The notes under the pieces were generated by a model. The model ran no database searches. It had not been told where the DNA came from and saw nothing but the letters and a program-made list of their open reading frames with translations. Positions 33,235 through 41,337 of a stretch of DNA of 64,000 bases are shown here, one piece after another; the first letter of the stretch is position 1; each line of letters starts with the position of its first letter. Position numbers and translations under genes: made by a program. Location of the stretch: contig CP050890.1 in the NCBI GenBank assembly GCA_016745215.1, positions 1,550,001 through 1,614,000 on the forward strand, in the 5' to 3' direction. The DNA is from Thiohalocapsa sp. PB-PSB1. GTDB lineage: Bacteria > Pseudomonadota > Gammaproteobacteria > Chromatiales > Chromatiaceae.

Positions 33235-34839
33235 ATGACCCAAGACCAACTCAGCCAACTCGGCAAGACCCTCTGGGCCATCGCCGACGATCTGCGCGGC
33301 GCGATGAACGCCGACGACTTCCGCGACTACATGCTGTCGTTCCTGTTCCTGCGCTACCTGTCGGACAACTACGAGAGCGCGGCGCACAAGGAGCTGGGGC
33401 CGGACTACCCGGCGCTGGCCGTGGACGACCGCCGGGCGCCGCTGGCGGTCTGGTACGCGGACAACGCCGACGACGTGCCGGCCTTCGAGAAGCAGATGCG
33501 CCGCAAGGTGCACTATGTGATCGCCCCGGGATACCTCTGGAGCAGCATCTACGAGCTGGCGCGTACCCAGGACGCGGAGCTGCTGCAGACCCTGGAACGG
33601 GGCTTCGAGTACATCGAGAACGAGTCCTTCGCCAGCAGCTTCCGGGGGCTTTTCTCGGAGATCAACCTGAACTCCGAGAAGCTCGGGCGCACGCCGGCGG
33701 AGCGCAACAAGAAGCTCTGTCAGATCATCAGCAAGATCGGCGAGGGCATCGCCGCCTTCTCCGCCGACAGCGATCTGCTCGGCGACGCCTACGAGTATCT
33801 CATCGGCCAGTTCGCCGCCGGCTCCGGCAAGAAGGCCGGGGAGTTCTACACGCCGCAGCCCATCTCCACCATCCTCTCGCGCATCGTCACCCTCGACAGC
33901 CAGGAGCCCGCCACCGGCAAGAAGCAGCGGCTCAGCTGCGTGATGGACTTCGCCTGCGGTTCGGCGTCGCTGCTGCTCAACGTCTATCAGCAGATGGGGC
34001 AGCACGGCATCGGCATGATCTACGGCCAGGAGAAGAACATCACCACCTACAACCTGGCGCGGATGAACATGCTGCTGCACGGGCTGAAGGACAGCGAGTT
34101 CGCGATCTACCACGGCGACTCCCTGACCAACGACTGGCCGAAGCTCTCGGAGATGAACCCGGCCAAGAAGCTCAAGTGCGACGCCATCGTCGCCAATCCG
34201 CCGTTCAGTTACAGGTGGCAGCCCACCGAGGCCATGGCCCAGGACTTCCGCTTCAAGAGCCACGGCCTGGCGCCCAAGTCCGCCGCCGACTTCGCCTTCC
34301 TGCTGCACGGCTTCCATTTTCTGAGCGACGAGGGCGTGATGGCCATCATCCTGCCCCACGGCGTGCTGTTCCGTGGCGGTGCCGAGGCGCGCATCCGCAC
34401 CAAGCTGCTCAAGGACGGCCACATCGACACCGTCATCGGGCTGCCGCCGAACCTGTTCTTCTCCACCGGCATCCCGGTCTGCATCCTAGTGCTCAAGCGC
34501 TGCAAGAAGCCCGACGACCTGCTGTTCATCAACGCCGCCGAGCAGTTCGAGAAGGGCAAACGGCAGAACTTCCTGCGGCCGGAGGACATCGATCGAATCG
34601 TCGACACCTACCAGTACCGGACGGAAGCGGAGCGCTACGCCCGCCGCGTCTCGATGCAGGAGATCGAGAAGAACGACTACAACCTGAACATCTCCCGCTA
34701 CGTCAGCACCGCCGAGCCCGAGCCGGAGATCGACCTCGCAGAGGTCCACAAGACACTGATGGGCATCGAGCGGCGCATCGCCGAGGCGGCACAAGACCAC
34801 AACGGATACCTTAAGGAGCTGGGTTTGCCGCCGGTTTAG
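33235..34839 (+). CDS. hsdM: type I DNA methyltransferase M subunit
   Basis: The 534 aa protein is an HsdM, which methylates adenine at the site chosen by HsdS and is also needed for restriction. The N-terminal helical domain begins MTQDQLSQLGKTLWAIADDL. The SAM-binding motif I reads VMDFACGSASLLLNVY near residue 240 (usually DPACGSGS, so Pro and one Gly are replaced), and motif IV is IVANPPFSYRW near residue 320. GEFYTPQPISTILSRIV precedes motif I as expected. It starts three bases after the vapC stop. The original partner position right after hsdS is marked by the duplicated 5' remnant at 31920. Confidence 0.95.
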   Translation: MTQDQLSQLGKTLWAIADDLRGAMNADDFRDYMLSFLFLRYLSDNYESAAHKELGPDYPALAVDDRRAPLAVWYADNADDVPAFEKQMRRKVHYVIAPGYLWSSIYELARTQDAELLQTLERGFEYIENESFASSFRGLFSEINLNSEKLGRTPAERNKKLCQIISKIGEGIAAFSADSDLLGDAYEYLIGQFAAGSGKKAGEFYTPQPISTILSRIVTLDSQEPATGKKQRLSCVMDFACGSASLLLNVYQQMGQHGIGMIYGQEKNITTYNLARMNMLLHGLKDSEFAIYHGDSLTNDWPKLSEMNPAKKLKCDAIVANPPFSYRWQPTEAMAQDFRFKSHGLAPKSAADFAFLLHGFHFLSDEGVMAIILPHGVLFRGGAEARIRTKLLKDGHIDTVIGLPPNLFFSTGIPVCILVLKRCKKPDDLLFINAAEQFEKGKRQNFLRPEDIDRIVDTYQYRTEAERYARRVSMQEIEKNDYNLNISRYVSTAEPEPEIDLAEVHKTLMGIERRIAEAAQDHNGYLKELGLPPV

Positions 34840-35002
34840 GCGCTGCCCCGTTGTTCGACGCTCAGGTGGTCGCAACCTGTTCCGGGGACAGTTTACTTAT
34901 CTCACGGGCTTCAAAGACAAGTCGCGGATATTCACCAAGACCGCGGCCTGATTCAACACGCGGCATCGGAATGAGGCGCTCGACAGCGGCACGGGCATTC
35001 GC
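34840..35002. other. short intergenic stretch after hsdM
   Basis: No gene is recognised. On the minus strand GRGLGEYPRLVFEAREISKL reads open for a short way, which may be a fragment of another gene, but no start or family could be assigned. Confidence 0.3.
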
Positions 35003-35302
35003 CTAACCCAATACCTCCTCGATGGTGTTCGCCCGTAGTACCCTACGAGACCACAGCAGCAGCGTATCCGGACTTGCCGCTTCGACCTCGGTCTTCACCT
35101 GATCGGGAACAAACCCGAACTTGTCTTCAAGCAGCAGCAACAGCATGGTGGCCGCGCCGCGCTGCTCGCCACGTCGCTCGCCAATCTGCTCGAAACGTGT
35201 TTGGAAGAAGGACGTCATGGTCTTTGCCTCCTCGGGATAATCACGTCGGTATTGTTCGCGCTCGGCCTCGGTCAAGCCGGCGTAGATGTCGATAAAGTCC
35301 AA
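35003..35302 (-). pseudogene. C-terminal fragment of an Rpn/PD-(D/E)XK family protein (DUF4351-like)
   Basis: The 99-codon frame encodes TEAEREQYRRDYPEEAKTMT, GERRGEQRGAATMLLLLLED and KFGFVPDQ..VEAASPDTLLLWSRRVL, ending NTIEEVLG. This is the usual end of recombination-promoting nuclease (Rpn)-type proteins. The N-terminal nuclease domain, normally about 200 residues, is missing, so it is a fragment, although an ATG at 35302 keeps it open. It lies between hsdM and a RAYT relic. Confidence 0.65.
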
Positions 35303-35428
35303 GTATTCTGGTTATAACGGATTCTGTTGACGAGCTGGCGAAATGCCCTGGAAGACTGTTTCCGACTAAGCGATGCTGAAGGTTACAATAACGGACTCGA
35401 CATCTCGCTACCCGGAGACAGCTTGAAA
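35303..35428. other. intergenic
   Basis: Short stretch upstream of the Rpn fragment. The missing N-terminal part of that gene is not found here. Confidence 0.3.
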
Positions 35429-35686
35429 GGGAAAACAGGGACAGACCACGTTTTTCTGCTAGACTTGGTTCGGTGCTATAGTCCTCTCACGTGACATCAA
35501 GGTTGTCCCTTTCGTTTAGGGCCAGCACTTACACATCAAAAACAAAAGCGCATATCTGGTTATCATGTTGAGTAACTATAAGTTGCTATTGTCTTTGAGA
35601 TCCTGTTATCCATGCCTAGACGCGCACTTATCATCGCCGCCGGCTACCCAATGCATGTAGAAAACGTGGTCTGTCCCCTTTTTCCC
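35429..35686 (+). repeat. internally deleted RAYT relic
   Basis: The left side matches the RAYT element at 25478 (GGGAAAACAGGGACAGACC, then TTTTTCTGCTAGACTTGG). The right side has its start codon region (ATGCCTAGACGCGCACTT) for about 16 codons, which jumps straight to the right terminal repeat GAAAACGTGGTCTGTCCCC. So almost the whole transposase gene is deleted. About 100 bases at roughly 35482-35583, absent from the other copy, lie between the left end and the start codon. Confidence 0.75.
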
Positions 35687-35873
35687 CCCTTTTTTCCCCG
35701 GTGTCGGGACCATCGCGCGGACCGGTCTCTCGGTTCCGCGACGTCGAGAAGCCGTGATTGTAAGAGAACCTCTGTTCGGCAATGACCGGAAACGACCAGA
35801 TAGCGTCCGCTGGTTACGCGCGCCTCGGTGGACAGATTGGGTCGCTCCGACTCTATCGATCTAACGGCTAGCA

Positions 35874-36419
35874 ATGACCGCAAACAGCGTAGAGCCGCCC
35901 GCAAAGCATCGCAGCCCGGCGCCCGCTTTTCGGGACATCTACCCCGAGTGCGCGCCCTACCTCGCCCGGTACTTCGCGATCACGGCACCGAATCCGACGG
36001 AGCTGTTCGACCGCCGACTCGACTTCCTGAACCTGTGCCCCGCGAGCGACCTGCCGGGAGACGTGCGCCCCCTGATCGCCCGCTACGGCGCGACCTGCCA
36101 GCCGGCCACCCTGGTCACCTGGCTCAACGCCCAAATCCGCTCCTGCGAGATCCGCAATTGGGACGACTCGGACGACTGCCAGCCGGCCGGGAACGAGTGG
36201 CGCATGTGCGCGCCGTTCTTCGACCACGGCTATACGACCTACAATGCGCCGACGCTCCACGAACAGTGTCGGGAGGAGGGCGACGGGGATGGGTATCTGG
36301 TCGAGACGTGCTCCTACACCTGGACACAGGCCGGCGCGCCGGCGCCTGTCGAGACATCGCCGGCTCAGACCAGCGCTTGGCATCTCAGCCGAACTTCCCG
36401 TTTCGATCTGGGCGACTGA
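35874..36419 (+). CDS. cysteine-rich hypothetical protein
   Basis: The product is up to 181 aa and starts at an ATG at 35874 (MTANSVEPPA). It is unusual in having eight cysteines spread through the chain (ECAPYL, LCPAS, TCQPA, SCEIR, DCQPA, MCAPF, QCREE, TCSYT) and many Trp, Tyr and Asp residues, but no signal peptide or membrane helix. The spaced cysteines suggest metal binding or disulfides. No family is recognised. It is followed after 11 bases by a second small gene in the same direction, so the two may be co-transcribed. Confidence 0.5.
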   Translation: MTANSVEPPAKHRSPAPAFRDIYPECAPYLARYFAITAPNPTELFDRRLDFLNLCPASDLPGDVRPLIARYGATCQPATLVTWLNAQIRSCEIRNWDDSDDCQPAGNEWRMCAPFFDHGYTTYNAPTLHEQCREEGDGDGYLVETCSYTWTQAGAPAPVETSPAQTSAWHLSRTSRFDLGD

Positions 36420-36430
36420 GGACACCGACC

Positions 36431-36721
36431 ATGGACCACAGCATCGAGGAGCAGACTGACCGCGCACTGCAAGCGAAAACATTGGTCGACAAGGAGAAGG
36501 TGTCCGCGGCCTTACGAGAACTAGCCGACGAGCATCGGGGCGTCCCGCGGTCCGATACCGCCCGTCTGCGAGAGGTCCTCGATGATGTCGAGGACGCGCT
36601 CTCCGCGGGGGCGAGCCACAGCGCTGTGCTCGACACGCTTCACAATCAGGGCTTCTCCCTGACGCTCTCCAGCTTCCAGAGCACGCTCGCACGACTGCGC
36701 CGTGAGCGTCGAGTAGCTTGA
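36431..36721 (+). CDS. small helical protein of plasmid/mobile-element type
   Basis: The 96 aa product starts at an ATG at 36431 (MDHSIEEQ). It is highly charged. Its second half (LREVLDDVEDALSAGASHSA then TLHNQGFSLTLSSFQSTLAR) follows a pattern I associate with small putative DNA-binding proteins on conjugative plasmids and integrative elements: a helix, G.S, a second helix, GF..S...F...L.R.R. This is pattern memory, not a proven family. It lies next to the cysteine-rich gene and close to the arsenic island. Confidence 0.5.
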   Translation: MDHSIEEQTDRALQAKTLVDKEKVSAALRELADEHRGVPRSDTARLREVLDDVEDALSAGASHSAVLDTLHNQGFSLTLSSFQSTLARLRRERRVA

Positions 36722-36920
36722 GGGCGGGCTCAAGAGATCGACGCGAGTCTGCCATTAGATGGCAACGCGATTGTTGCATCGCTCGTACCGAGAAAGCGTT
36801 GCACGGATCGAATTGGCGCGGCGATTTGCCGGGGGGACGGCGACGGCTAGGGCCTTCGACGGCGTCGAAAAACCCGCTAAGGACCAAGCTCAGAGATGAG
36901 CCATCATCGCGGGACGGCTG
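36722..36920. other. convergent gap after the arsenic island
   Basis: About 200 bases separate the small plasmid-type gene from the end of the leftward arsenic operon. A GACG-containing palindrome (TTCGACGGCGTCGAA) lies near 36858, but it lacks a T tract on the needed side. Confidence 0.35.
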
Positions 36921-37163
36921 TTACCCGGCGTCCCTGACCCAAGCACGTACCGACTCCGGTCCGGGGATACCGCCACTGTGCACCAGCTTGCCGTCAACGA
37001 CGACGCCGGGCGTCGACATGACGCCGAATGCCATGATCTCGGCGATGTCGGTGACCTTCTCGAGCTCGATCTCCACGCCAGCCTCTTTCGCGGCCTGCGA
37101 GATCACCTTGGCGGTGATCTCGCAGTTGCGACAACCACTTCCCAACACTTTGATGTTCTTCAT
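36921..37163 (-). CDS. thioredoxin-like small redox protein (TM0996/MTH895 type)
   Basis: The 80 aa protein has one thioredoxin-like fold with the redox pair in VLGSGCRNCEITAKV near residue 10, and the cis-Pro region in GVMSTPGVVVDGKLVHSGG. These small glutaredoxin-like proteins commonly sit in arsenic and metal operons beside permeases of the ArsP/DUF318 type, where they may deliver or reduce metal species. It is the last gene of the island, 9 bases after the GDCCVxC gene. Confidence 0.85.
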   Translation of the reverse strand: MKNIKVLGSGCRNCEITAKVISQAAKEAGVEIELEKVTDIAEIMAFGVMSTPGVVVDGKLVHSGGIPGPESVRAWVRDAG

Positions 37164-37172
37164 CGTTGTACC

Positions 37173-37391
37173 TTAAGACGTGCAACACCCACCCTTGCCC
37201 GCAAGCTGAACCGGCGGGCAAGGAACAGTTGCATAGGAACAGTAGACACAGCAGTCTCCCGGTTTCGGCTTCAGCAGGACCCCGCACGAGGGACACTCCC
37301 AAAGCCAGGTACAGGCGTCCGTGGGCATCGCCTCCTGACGCGAGAACCCGCACTCGGGGCAGGTGATGGTCGATTGCAGCTCGGGAGTCAT
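37173..37391 (-). CDS. GDCCVxC-type small cysteine protein
   Basis: The 72 aa product starts at an ATG at 37391 (MTPELQSTIT). It has a CPECGF / CPSCGV zinc-ribbon-like half followed by GDCCVYCSYATVPCPP and the C-terminal GKGGCCTS. The GDCCVxC motif defines a small family, sometimes selenoproteins, found in metal-resistance neighbourhoods; here the residues are ordinary cysteines. It probably binds metal or metalloid in the cytoplasm. It lies between the permease and the thioredoxin-like gene. Confidence 0.8.
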   Translation of the reverse strand: MTPELQSTITCPECGFSRQEAMPTDACTWLWECPSCGVLLKPKPGDCCVYCSYATVPCPPVQLAGKGGCCTS

Positions 37392-37402
37392 TGGCTTGCC
37401 TC

Positions 37403-38356
37403 TCATGCGATCAGGTTGAATCCCCACCCGACCAAAGTGAAGGCGATCGCGAGCACGCCAGCGAACAGCGCGAGGGCTGGCCAGCGGATGACCTTGCGCA
37501 GGATCAGCATTTCCGGCAGAGAGAGTGCGGCGACGCTCATCATTAGCGCCAGGGTCGTGCCGACGGCCACGCCCTTGCCGAGCATGGCCTCGGCCACTGG
37601 AATCACCCCGGTAGCGTTGGAGTACAGCGGAATACCGAGCAGCACGGCGGCTGGCACCGTGTACCAGGCATCACCGCCCAGATGCGCCGTCACCCAGTCC
37701 TCGGGAACAAAGCCGTGGAACAGAGCACCGACGCCAATGCCGATCAGCACCCATCTCCAGATCCGTCCAAGGATCTCCTTGACCTCTGCAACGGCGTAAC
37801 GGTGGCGGCCCAGCAAGGAGTTGTCGCGCTCCACTGCGCCAGTCTGTCCCATGCGAATCTTCCATACATAGTCTTCGACCCAACGCTCCGGTCGGAACGC
37901 CTGCATGGCGATGCCGCCGAACCAGGCCACGAGCAGGCCCGCCGCCACATAGAGCGCGGCGAGCTTCCAGCCCAGGATGCCGACCAGGATCACGGCGGCC
38001 ACCTCGTTGATCATCGGGCTCGCGATCAGAAACGAGAAGGTCACCCCCAGCGGGATACCGGCCTCGACGAACCCGATGAACAGCGGAACCGAGGAGCAGG
38101 AACAGAACGGCGTCAGCGCGCCGAGGGTGACGGCCAGTCCGCGCGCCTGCCAATCCGGGCGACCGCAAACGAACGCCCGCACTCGCTCCGGCGACAACAA
38201 GGCGCGCAGGAGCCCCATGACGTAGATCACCGCCACTAGCAGCACGAAGATCTTGGCCACGTCCATGATGAAAAATTGGACGGCGTCACCCGGTGCCGAT
38301 CCGGGCGCTAGGCCCAGCAGATCATAGGCGGCCAGGTTCCCCAGGCGCTCAAACAT
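37403..38356 (-). CDS. permease of the DUF318/ArsP type
   Basis: The 317 aa membrane protein has eight or more helices. The signature region is LTPFCSCSSVPLFIGFVEAG near residue 80, with a conserved cysteine pair, followed by SPMINEVAAVIL. The second half has YSNATGVIPVAEAML. Related permeases export trivalent organoarsenicals (ArsP) or other metals. It overlaps the arsJ end by 8 bases, so it belongs to the operon. The precise substrate is inferred from the neighbours only. Confidence 0.8.
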   Translation of the reverse strand: MFERLGNLAAYDLLGLAPGSAPGDAVQFFIMDVAKIFVLLVAVIYVMGLLRALLSPERVRAFVCGRPDWQARGLAVTLGALTPFCSCSSVPLFIGFVEAGIPLGVTFSFLIASPMINEVAAVILVGILGWKLAALYVAAGLLVAWFGGIAMQAFRPERWVEDYVWKIRMGQTGAVERDNSLLGRHRYAVAEVKEILGRIWRWVLIGIGVGALFHGFVPEDWVTAHLGGDAWYTVPAAVLLGIPLYSNATGVIPVAEAMLGKGVAVGTTLALMMSVAALSLPEMLILRKVIRWPALALFAGVLAIAFTLVGWGFNLIA

Positions 38357-39674
38357 GGCCGGCTCTCGGGTCCGTGCTATCCGAACCGACCGCCACCGCG
38401 GGCAGCGGCCACGACAAGACCCAGGCCGCCGCCACGAAGCCCGCGGACCACCACAGGCAGCCGGTCAGTCCTTGGGTCTGATAGATGAGCCCGGACAGCA
38501 CCGTGCCGGCGAGGCGTCCGCCGGCATTAGCCATGTAGTAGAAGCCCACGTTCATGGACACCTTCTGGAAGTCCGAGTAGGCGAGGATCAGGTAGGAGTG
38601 CACGGCGGAGTTGATCGCAAACAGGATCCCGAACAGCACCAGCCCGGCGACCAATATGGACCCCTGTACTTCGCTCGGCGAGGCCGCGGCGAGCCATCCA
38701 AAGTCCGCCCCGGTCAGATCGGCCAGCCAGGCGGCCAGCTCGGGCGCTAGCGAGGGTCCGTGCGCCATCCCCAGCGCGATACTGGCCGGGATCACTGTCA
38801 GTACGAGTGCCCAGGTCCGCGCCATGCCGCCGCTTGGTCCAGCTCCGTGACGGCCGCGGCGCAGCAGCCCCGGCGCCGCCGCCTGCACAAAGCCGTAACC
38901 AATGACCCACAGCGCCAAGAAGCCGCCCACCTCGGTGAAGGACCAGCCCAGCGCCTCGTACAGAAAGACGGGCAGAGCGACCACGAACCAGACATCGCGG
39001 GCGCCGAACAGGAAGAAGCGCGCCGCCGACAGCCAGTTGACCGCCGGCGTGTTCGAGAAGACCTGGGTGAATTTGGCCTTCTCCTTGAGCTTGCCGACGC
39101 CGGACGGCAGCAGAAGCGCCGTGATGACCAGCACCACGAAAAGTACCGCCGCCAGCACGAACAACGCGTTGCGGAAGCCGGTCCACTGCAACAGCGCGGC
39201 GCCGACGAAGAAGCCGGCACCCTTCAACGCGTTCTTCGAGCCCGTCAGCACCGCGACGTACCTGAAGAGCTTGGACTCCCCCGCCGCGTCCTGGCCGGTC
39301 AGCGACTTGACCGACGCCTTCGCGGACATCTTATTCAGGTCCTTGGCGATGCCGGAAAGAGCCTGCGCTGCCATGACATAGACCACCGACAGCCAGGCGT
39401 CCGGTACCGTTAACATTAGCAGCGCCGCCACTTGCAACCCCATGCCGATATGCATGGTGAGATTGAGCCCGATCCGTGCCCCGAGCCAGCCACCGACCAG
39501 GTTGGTGACGATGCCGAACACCTCGTAGAAGAGGAACAGCATGGCCACTTCGAACGGCGAGTAGCCGAGCTGGTGGAAATACAGCACCACCAGCATGCGG
39601 ATGGCGCCGTCGGTGATTGTGAAGGCCCAGTAGCCGGCGGTGACGGTCAGATAGTTTCGGGTACTGCTGTTCAT
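38349..39674 (-). CDS. arsJ: organoarsenical efflux MFS transporter ArsJ
   Basis: The product is about 441 aa, starting at the ATG at 39674 (MNSSTRNYLTV), the usual ArsJ start. It is a major facilitator protein with about twelve helices; WAFTITDGAIRMLVVLYFHQ and GYSPFEVAMLFLFYEVFGI are typical of ArsJ, as is GIAKDLNKMSAKASVKSL. ArsJ exports 1-arseno-3-phosphoglycerate, made by the GAPDH whose gene lies 44 bases upstream. Together they give arsenate resistance without reduction. Confidence 0.92.
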   Translation of the reverse strand: MNSSTRNYLTVTAGYWAFTITDGAIRMLVVLYFHQLGYSPFEVAMLFLFYEVFGIVTNLVGGWLGARIGLNLTMHIGMGLQVAALLMLTVPDAWLSVVYVMAAQALSGIAKDLNKMSAKASVKSLTGQDAAGESKLFRYVAVLTGSKNALKGAGFFVGAALLQWTGFRNALFVLAAVLFVVLVITALLLPSGVGKLKEKAKFTQVFSNTPAVNWLSAARFFLFGARDVWFVVALPVFLYEALGWSFTEVGGFLALWVIGYGFVQAAAPGLLRRGRHGAGPSGGMARTWALVLTVIPASIALGMAHGPSLAPELAAWLADLTGADFGWLAAASPSEVQGSILVAGLVLFGILFAINSAVHSYLILAYSDFQKVSMNVGFYYMANAGGRLAGTVLSGLIYQTQGLTGCLWWSAGFVAAAWVLSWPLPAVAVGSDSTDPRAGHV

Positions 39675-39718
39675 AGCAGCGCTATTTCCAAAGTGTCCAG
39701 CACCTTCCAGTCCATGCT

Positions 39719-40738
39719 CTACAGCCCTTTGGCGAGCATGCGCACAATATCCATCATCCGGTTCACGTAGCCCCACTCGTTGTCGTACCAGGCGTAGACC
39801 TTCACCTGCGTGCCGTCGATGACCATGGTCGACAGGGCATCGACGATGGACGAGCGCGGGTCGTTGAGGTAGTCCACCGACACCAGCGGACGCTCCTCGT
39901 AGCCGAGGATGCCGGCCAGCTCGCCCTCCGCGGCGGTCTTAAACAGTGCGTTGATGTCTTCGGCGGTAGCCTCGCGCGCGGCCTCGAAGACGAAATCGGT
40001 CAGCGAGGCGTTGAGCAGCGGCACCCGCACCGCGTGGCCGTTGAGCTTGCCCTCGAGCTCCGGGAAGATTTTCGTGATCGCCTTGGCCGAGCCGGTGGTG
40101 GTCGGGATCAGGGACTGGCCGCAGGCCCGCGCCCGGCGCAGATCCTTGTGACCGAGATCGACAATGTGCTGGGTGTTGGTGATGTTGTGAATCGTCGTCA
40201 TGCAGCCGTGGACGATGCCGATCTGCTCGTGCATGACCTTTACTACCGGCGCCAGGCAATTGGTGGTGCAGGAGGCCGCCGTCACCAGATGGTGCTCGGC
40301 CGAATCGTAGCGATGGTGGTTGACGCCATACACCATATCCAGCGCGCCCTTGGTTGGGGCGGCGACGACCACCTTCTTCACCCCCTGCTCGAAGTAGGCC
40401 TGCAACAACTCGGGCTGCTTGTGGTGCTTGCCGGTGGCCTCGATGACGATGTCGCAGTCGGACCAGTCGGTCTCGGGGATGGTCTTGTCGCTGCTGTAGC
40501 GCAGGGCCTGGCCATCGATCCGCATCTGATCGCCGGCGCCGCTGCATGCATGCCCCCAACGTCCGTGCACGGAGTCGAACTGCAACAGGTGGGCGGAGCC
40601 CGCCGCGTCGCAGGCGATCTCGTTGATCTGGACGAAGTGCAGGTCCGGCGCGTCGTCGTCGCCGGCGTGGTCGAGCGCCGCCCGCAGGCCGAGTCTGCCC
40701 ATGCGGCCGAAGCCGTTGATACCGATCTTGATTGTCAC
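39719..40738 (-). CDS. ArsJ-associated glyceraldehyde-3-phosphate dehydrogenase
   Basis: The 339 aa protein is a GAPDH that, in ars operons, uses arsenate in place of phosphate to form 1-arseno-3-phosphoglycerate for export by ArsJ. The NAD-binding IGINGFGRMGRLGLR is at the N-terminus, the catalytic cysteine is in TAASCTTNCLAPVVK near residue 155, and WYDNEWGYVNRMMDIV is at the end. The start is a GTG at 40738 with AGGAG upstream. The gene is paired with arsJ. Confidence 0.92.
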   Translation of the reverse strand: MTIKIGINGFGRMGRLGLRAALDHAGDDDAPDLHFVQINEIACDAAGSAHLLQFDSVHGRWGHACSGAGDQMRIDGQALRYSSDKTIPETDWSDCDIVIEATGKHHKQPELLQAYFEQGVKKVVVAAPTKGALDMVYGVNHHRYDSAEHHLVTAASCTTNCLAPVVKVMHEQIGIVHGCMTTIHNITNTQHIVDLGHKDLRRARACGQSLIPTTTGSAKAITKIFPELEGKLNGHAVRVPLLNASLTDFVFEAAREATAEDINALFKTAAEGELAGILGYEERPLVSVDYLNDPRSSIVDALSTMVIDGTQVKVYAWYDNEWGYVNRMMDIVRMLAKGL

Positions 40739-40752
40739 TGTGTTTGCTCCTG

Positions 40753-41256
40753 TTAAGGCTGTTGACCGTCCCGCGCGGCCAAGTAGTCGGTATGTGCGGG
40801 CAGCGCCAGGGCCTTCGGACGCAGCCGCAAGACCTGCATGTCGGCCTGCGCGCCGTCCATGCCCATCTCGCGCAGGATCAGCGCCGCCATGAGTCCGGTT
40901 CGCCCTGAGCCTCCGCGGCAGTGGATGGCGATGGAACCCCGTTGCGACACCAGCGTCATCACCGCATCGCGGTTGGCTGCCCAGGCCTGTTCGAACGCTG
41001 GACCCGGCGCCGCGTCGTCTTCGACCGGGAAATGGAACCAGCGCATGCCGGCCGTGGCGACCGCTTCGGGCAGGGCCGCAACCTCGAGCTTTGCCAGCTC
41101 ATCACGGGGCGTCATGCTGATGATGGCATCGGCGCCGGCCTGGCGCAGCTGCGCAAGGGATTCAGCAAGGCCCACACCCTTGGTGCCTGGACAGGGGGTG
41201 AAGATCAGCTGGCCACCGTCGGCGAGGGCCAGGGCGTCATAGGGATGTGCTGTCAT
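40753..41256 (-). CDS. dual-specificity-type protein phosphatase
   Basis: The 167 aa protein contains the CX5R signature in IAIHCRGGSGRTGLMAALIL near residue 112 and an upstream aspartate in FPVEDDAAPG as general acid. This is a cysteine phosphatase of the tyrosine/dual-specificity type. Similar genes occur next to arsJ-GAPDH pairs, where a role in arsenate metabolism is suspected but not established. It ends 14 bases before the GAPDH start on the same strand. Confidence 0.8.
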   Translation of the reverse strand: MTAHPYDALALADGGQLIFTPCPGTKGVGLAESLAQLRQAGADAIISMTPRDELAKLEVAALPEAVATAGMRWFHFPVEDDAAPGPAFEQAWAANRDAVMTLVSQRGSIAIHCRGGSGRTGLMAALILREMGMDGAQADMQVLRLRPKALALPAHTDYLAARDGQQP

Positions 41257-41337
41257 TGTGATGGGCTGTCCTCTCGCTGGCCGGTGCCGGCCAACGACAC
41301 ATCATCGTGGAAAGACACGAGGCATCGCTGGCCGGGC

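Noticed and set aside
36852..36875. TTCGACGGCGTCGAA palindrome as a terminator
   Set aside because: The A tract lies on the wrong side for the leftward arsenic operon, and no T tract follows the stem in that direction.
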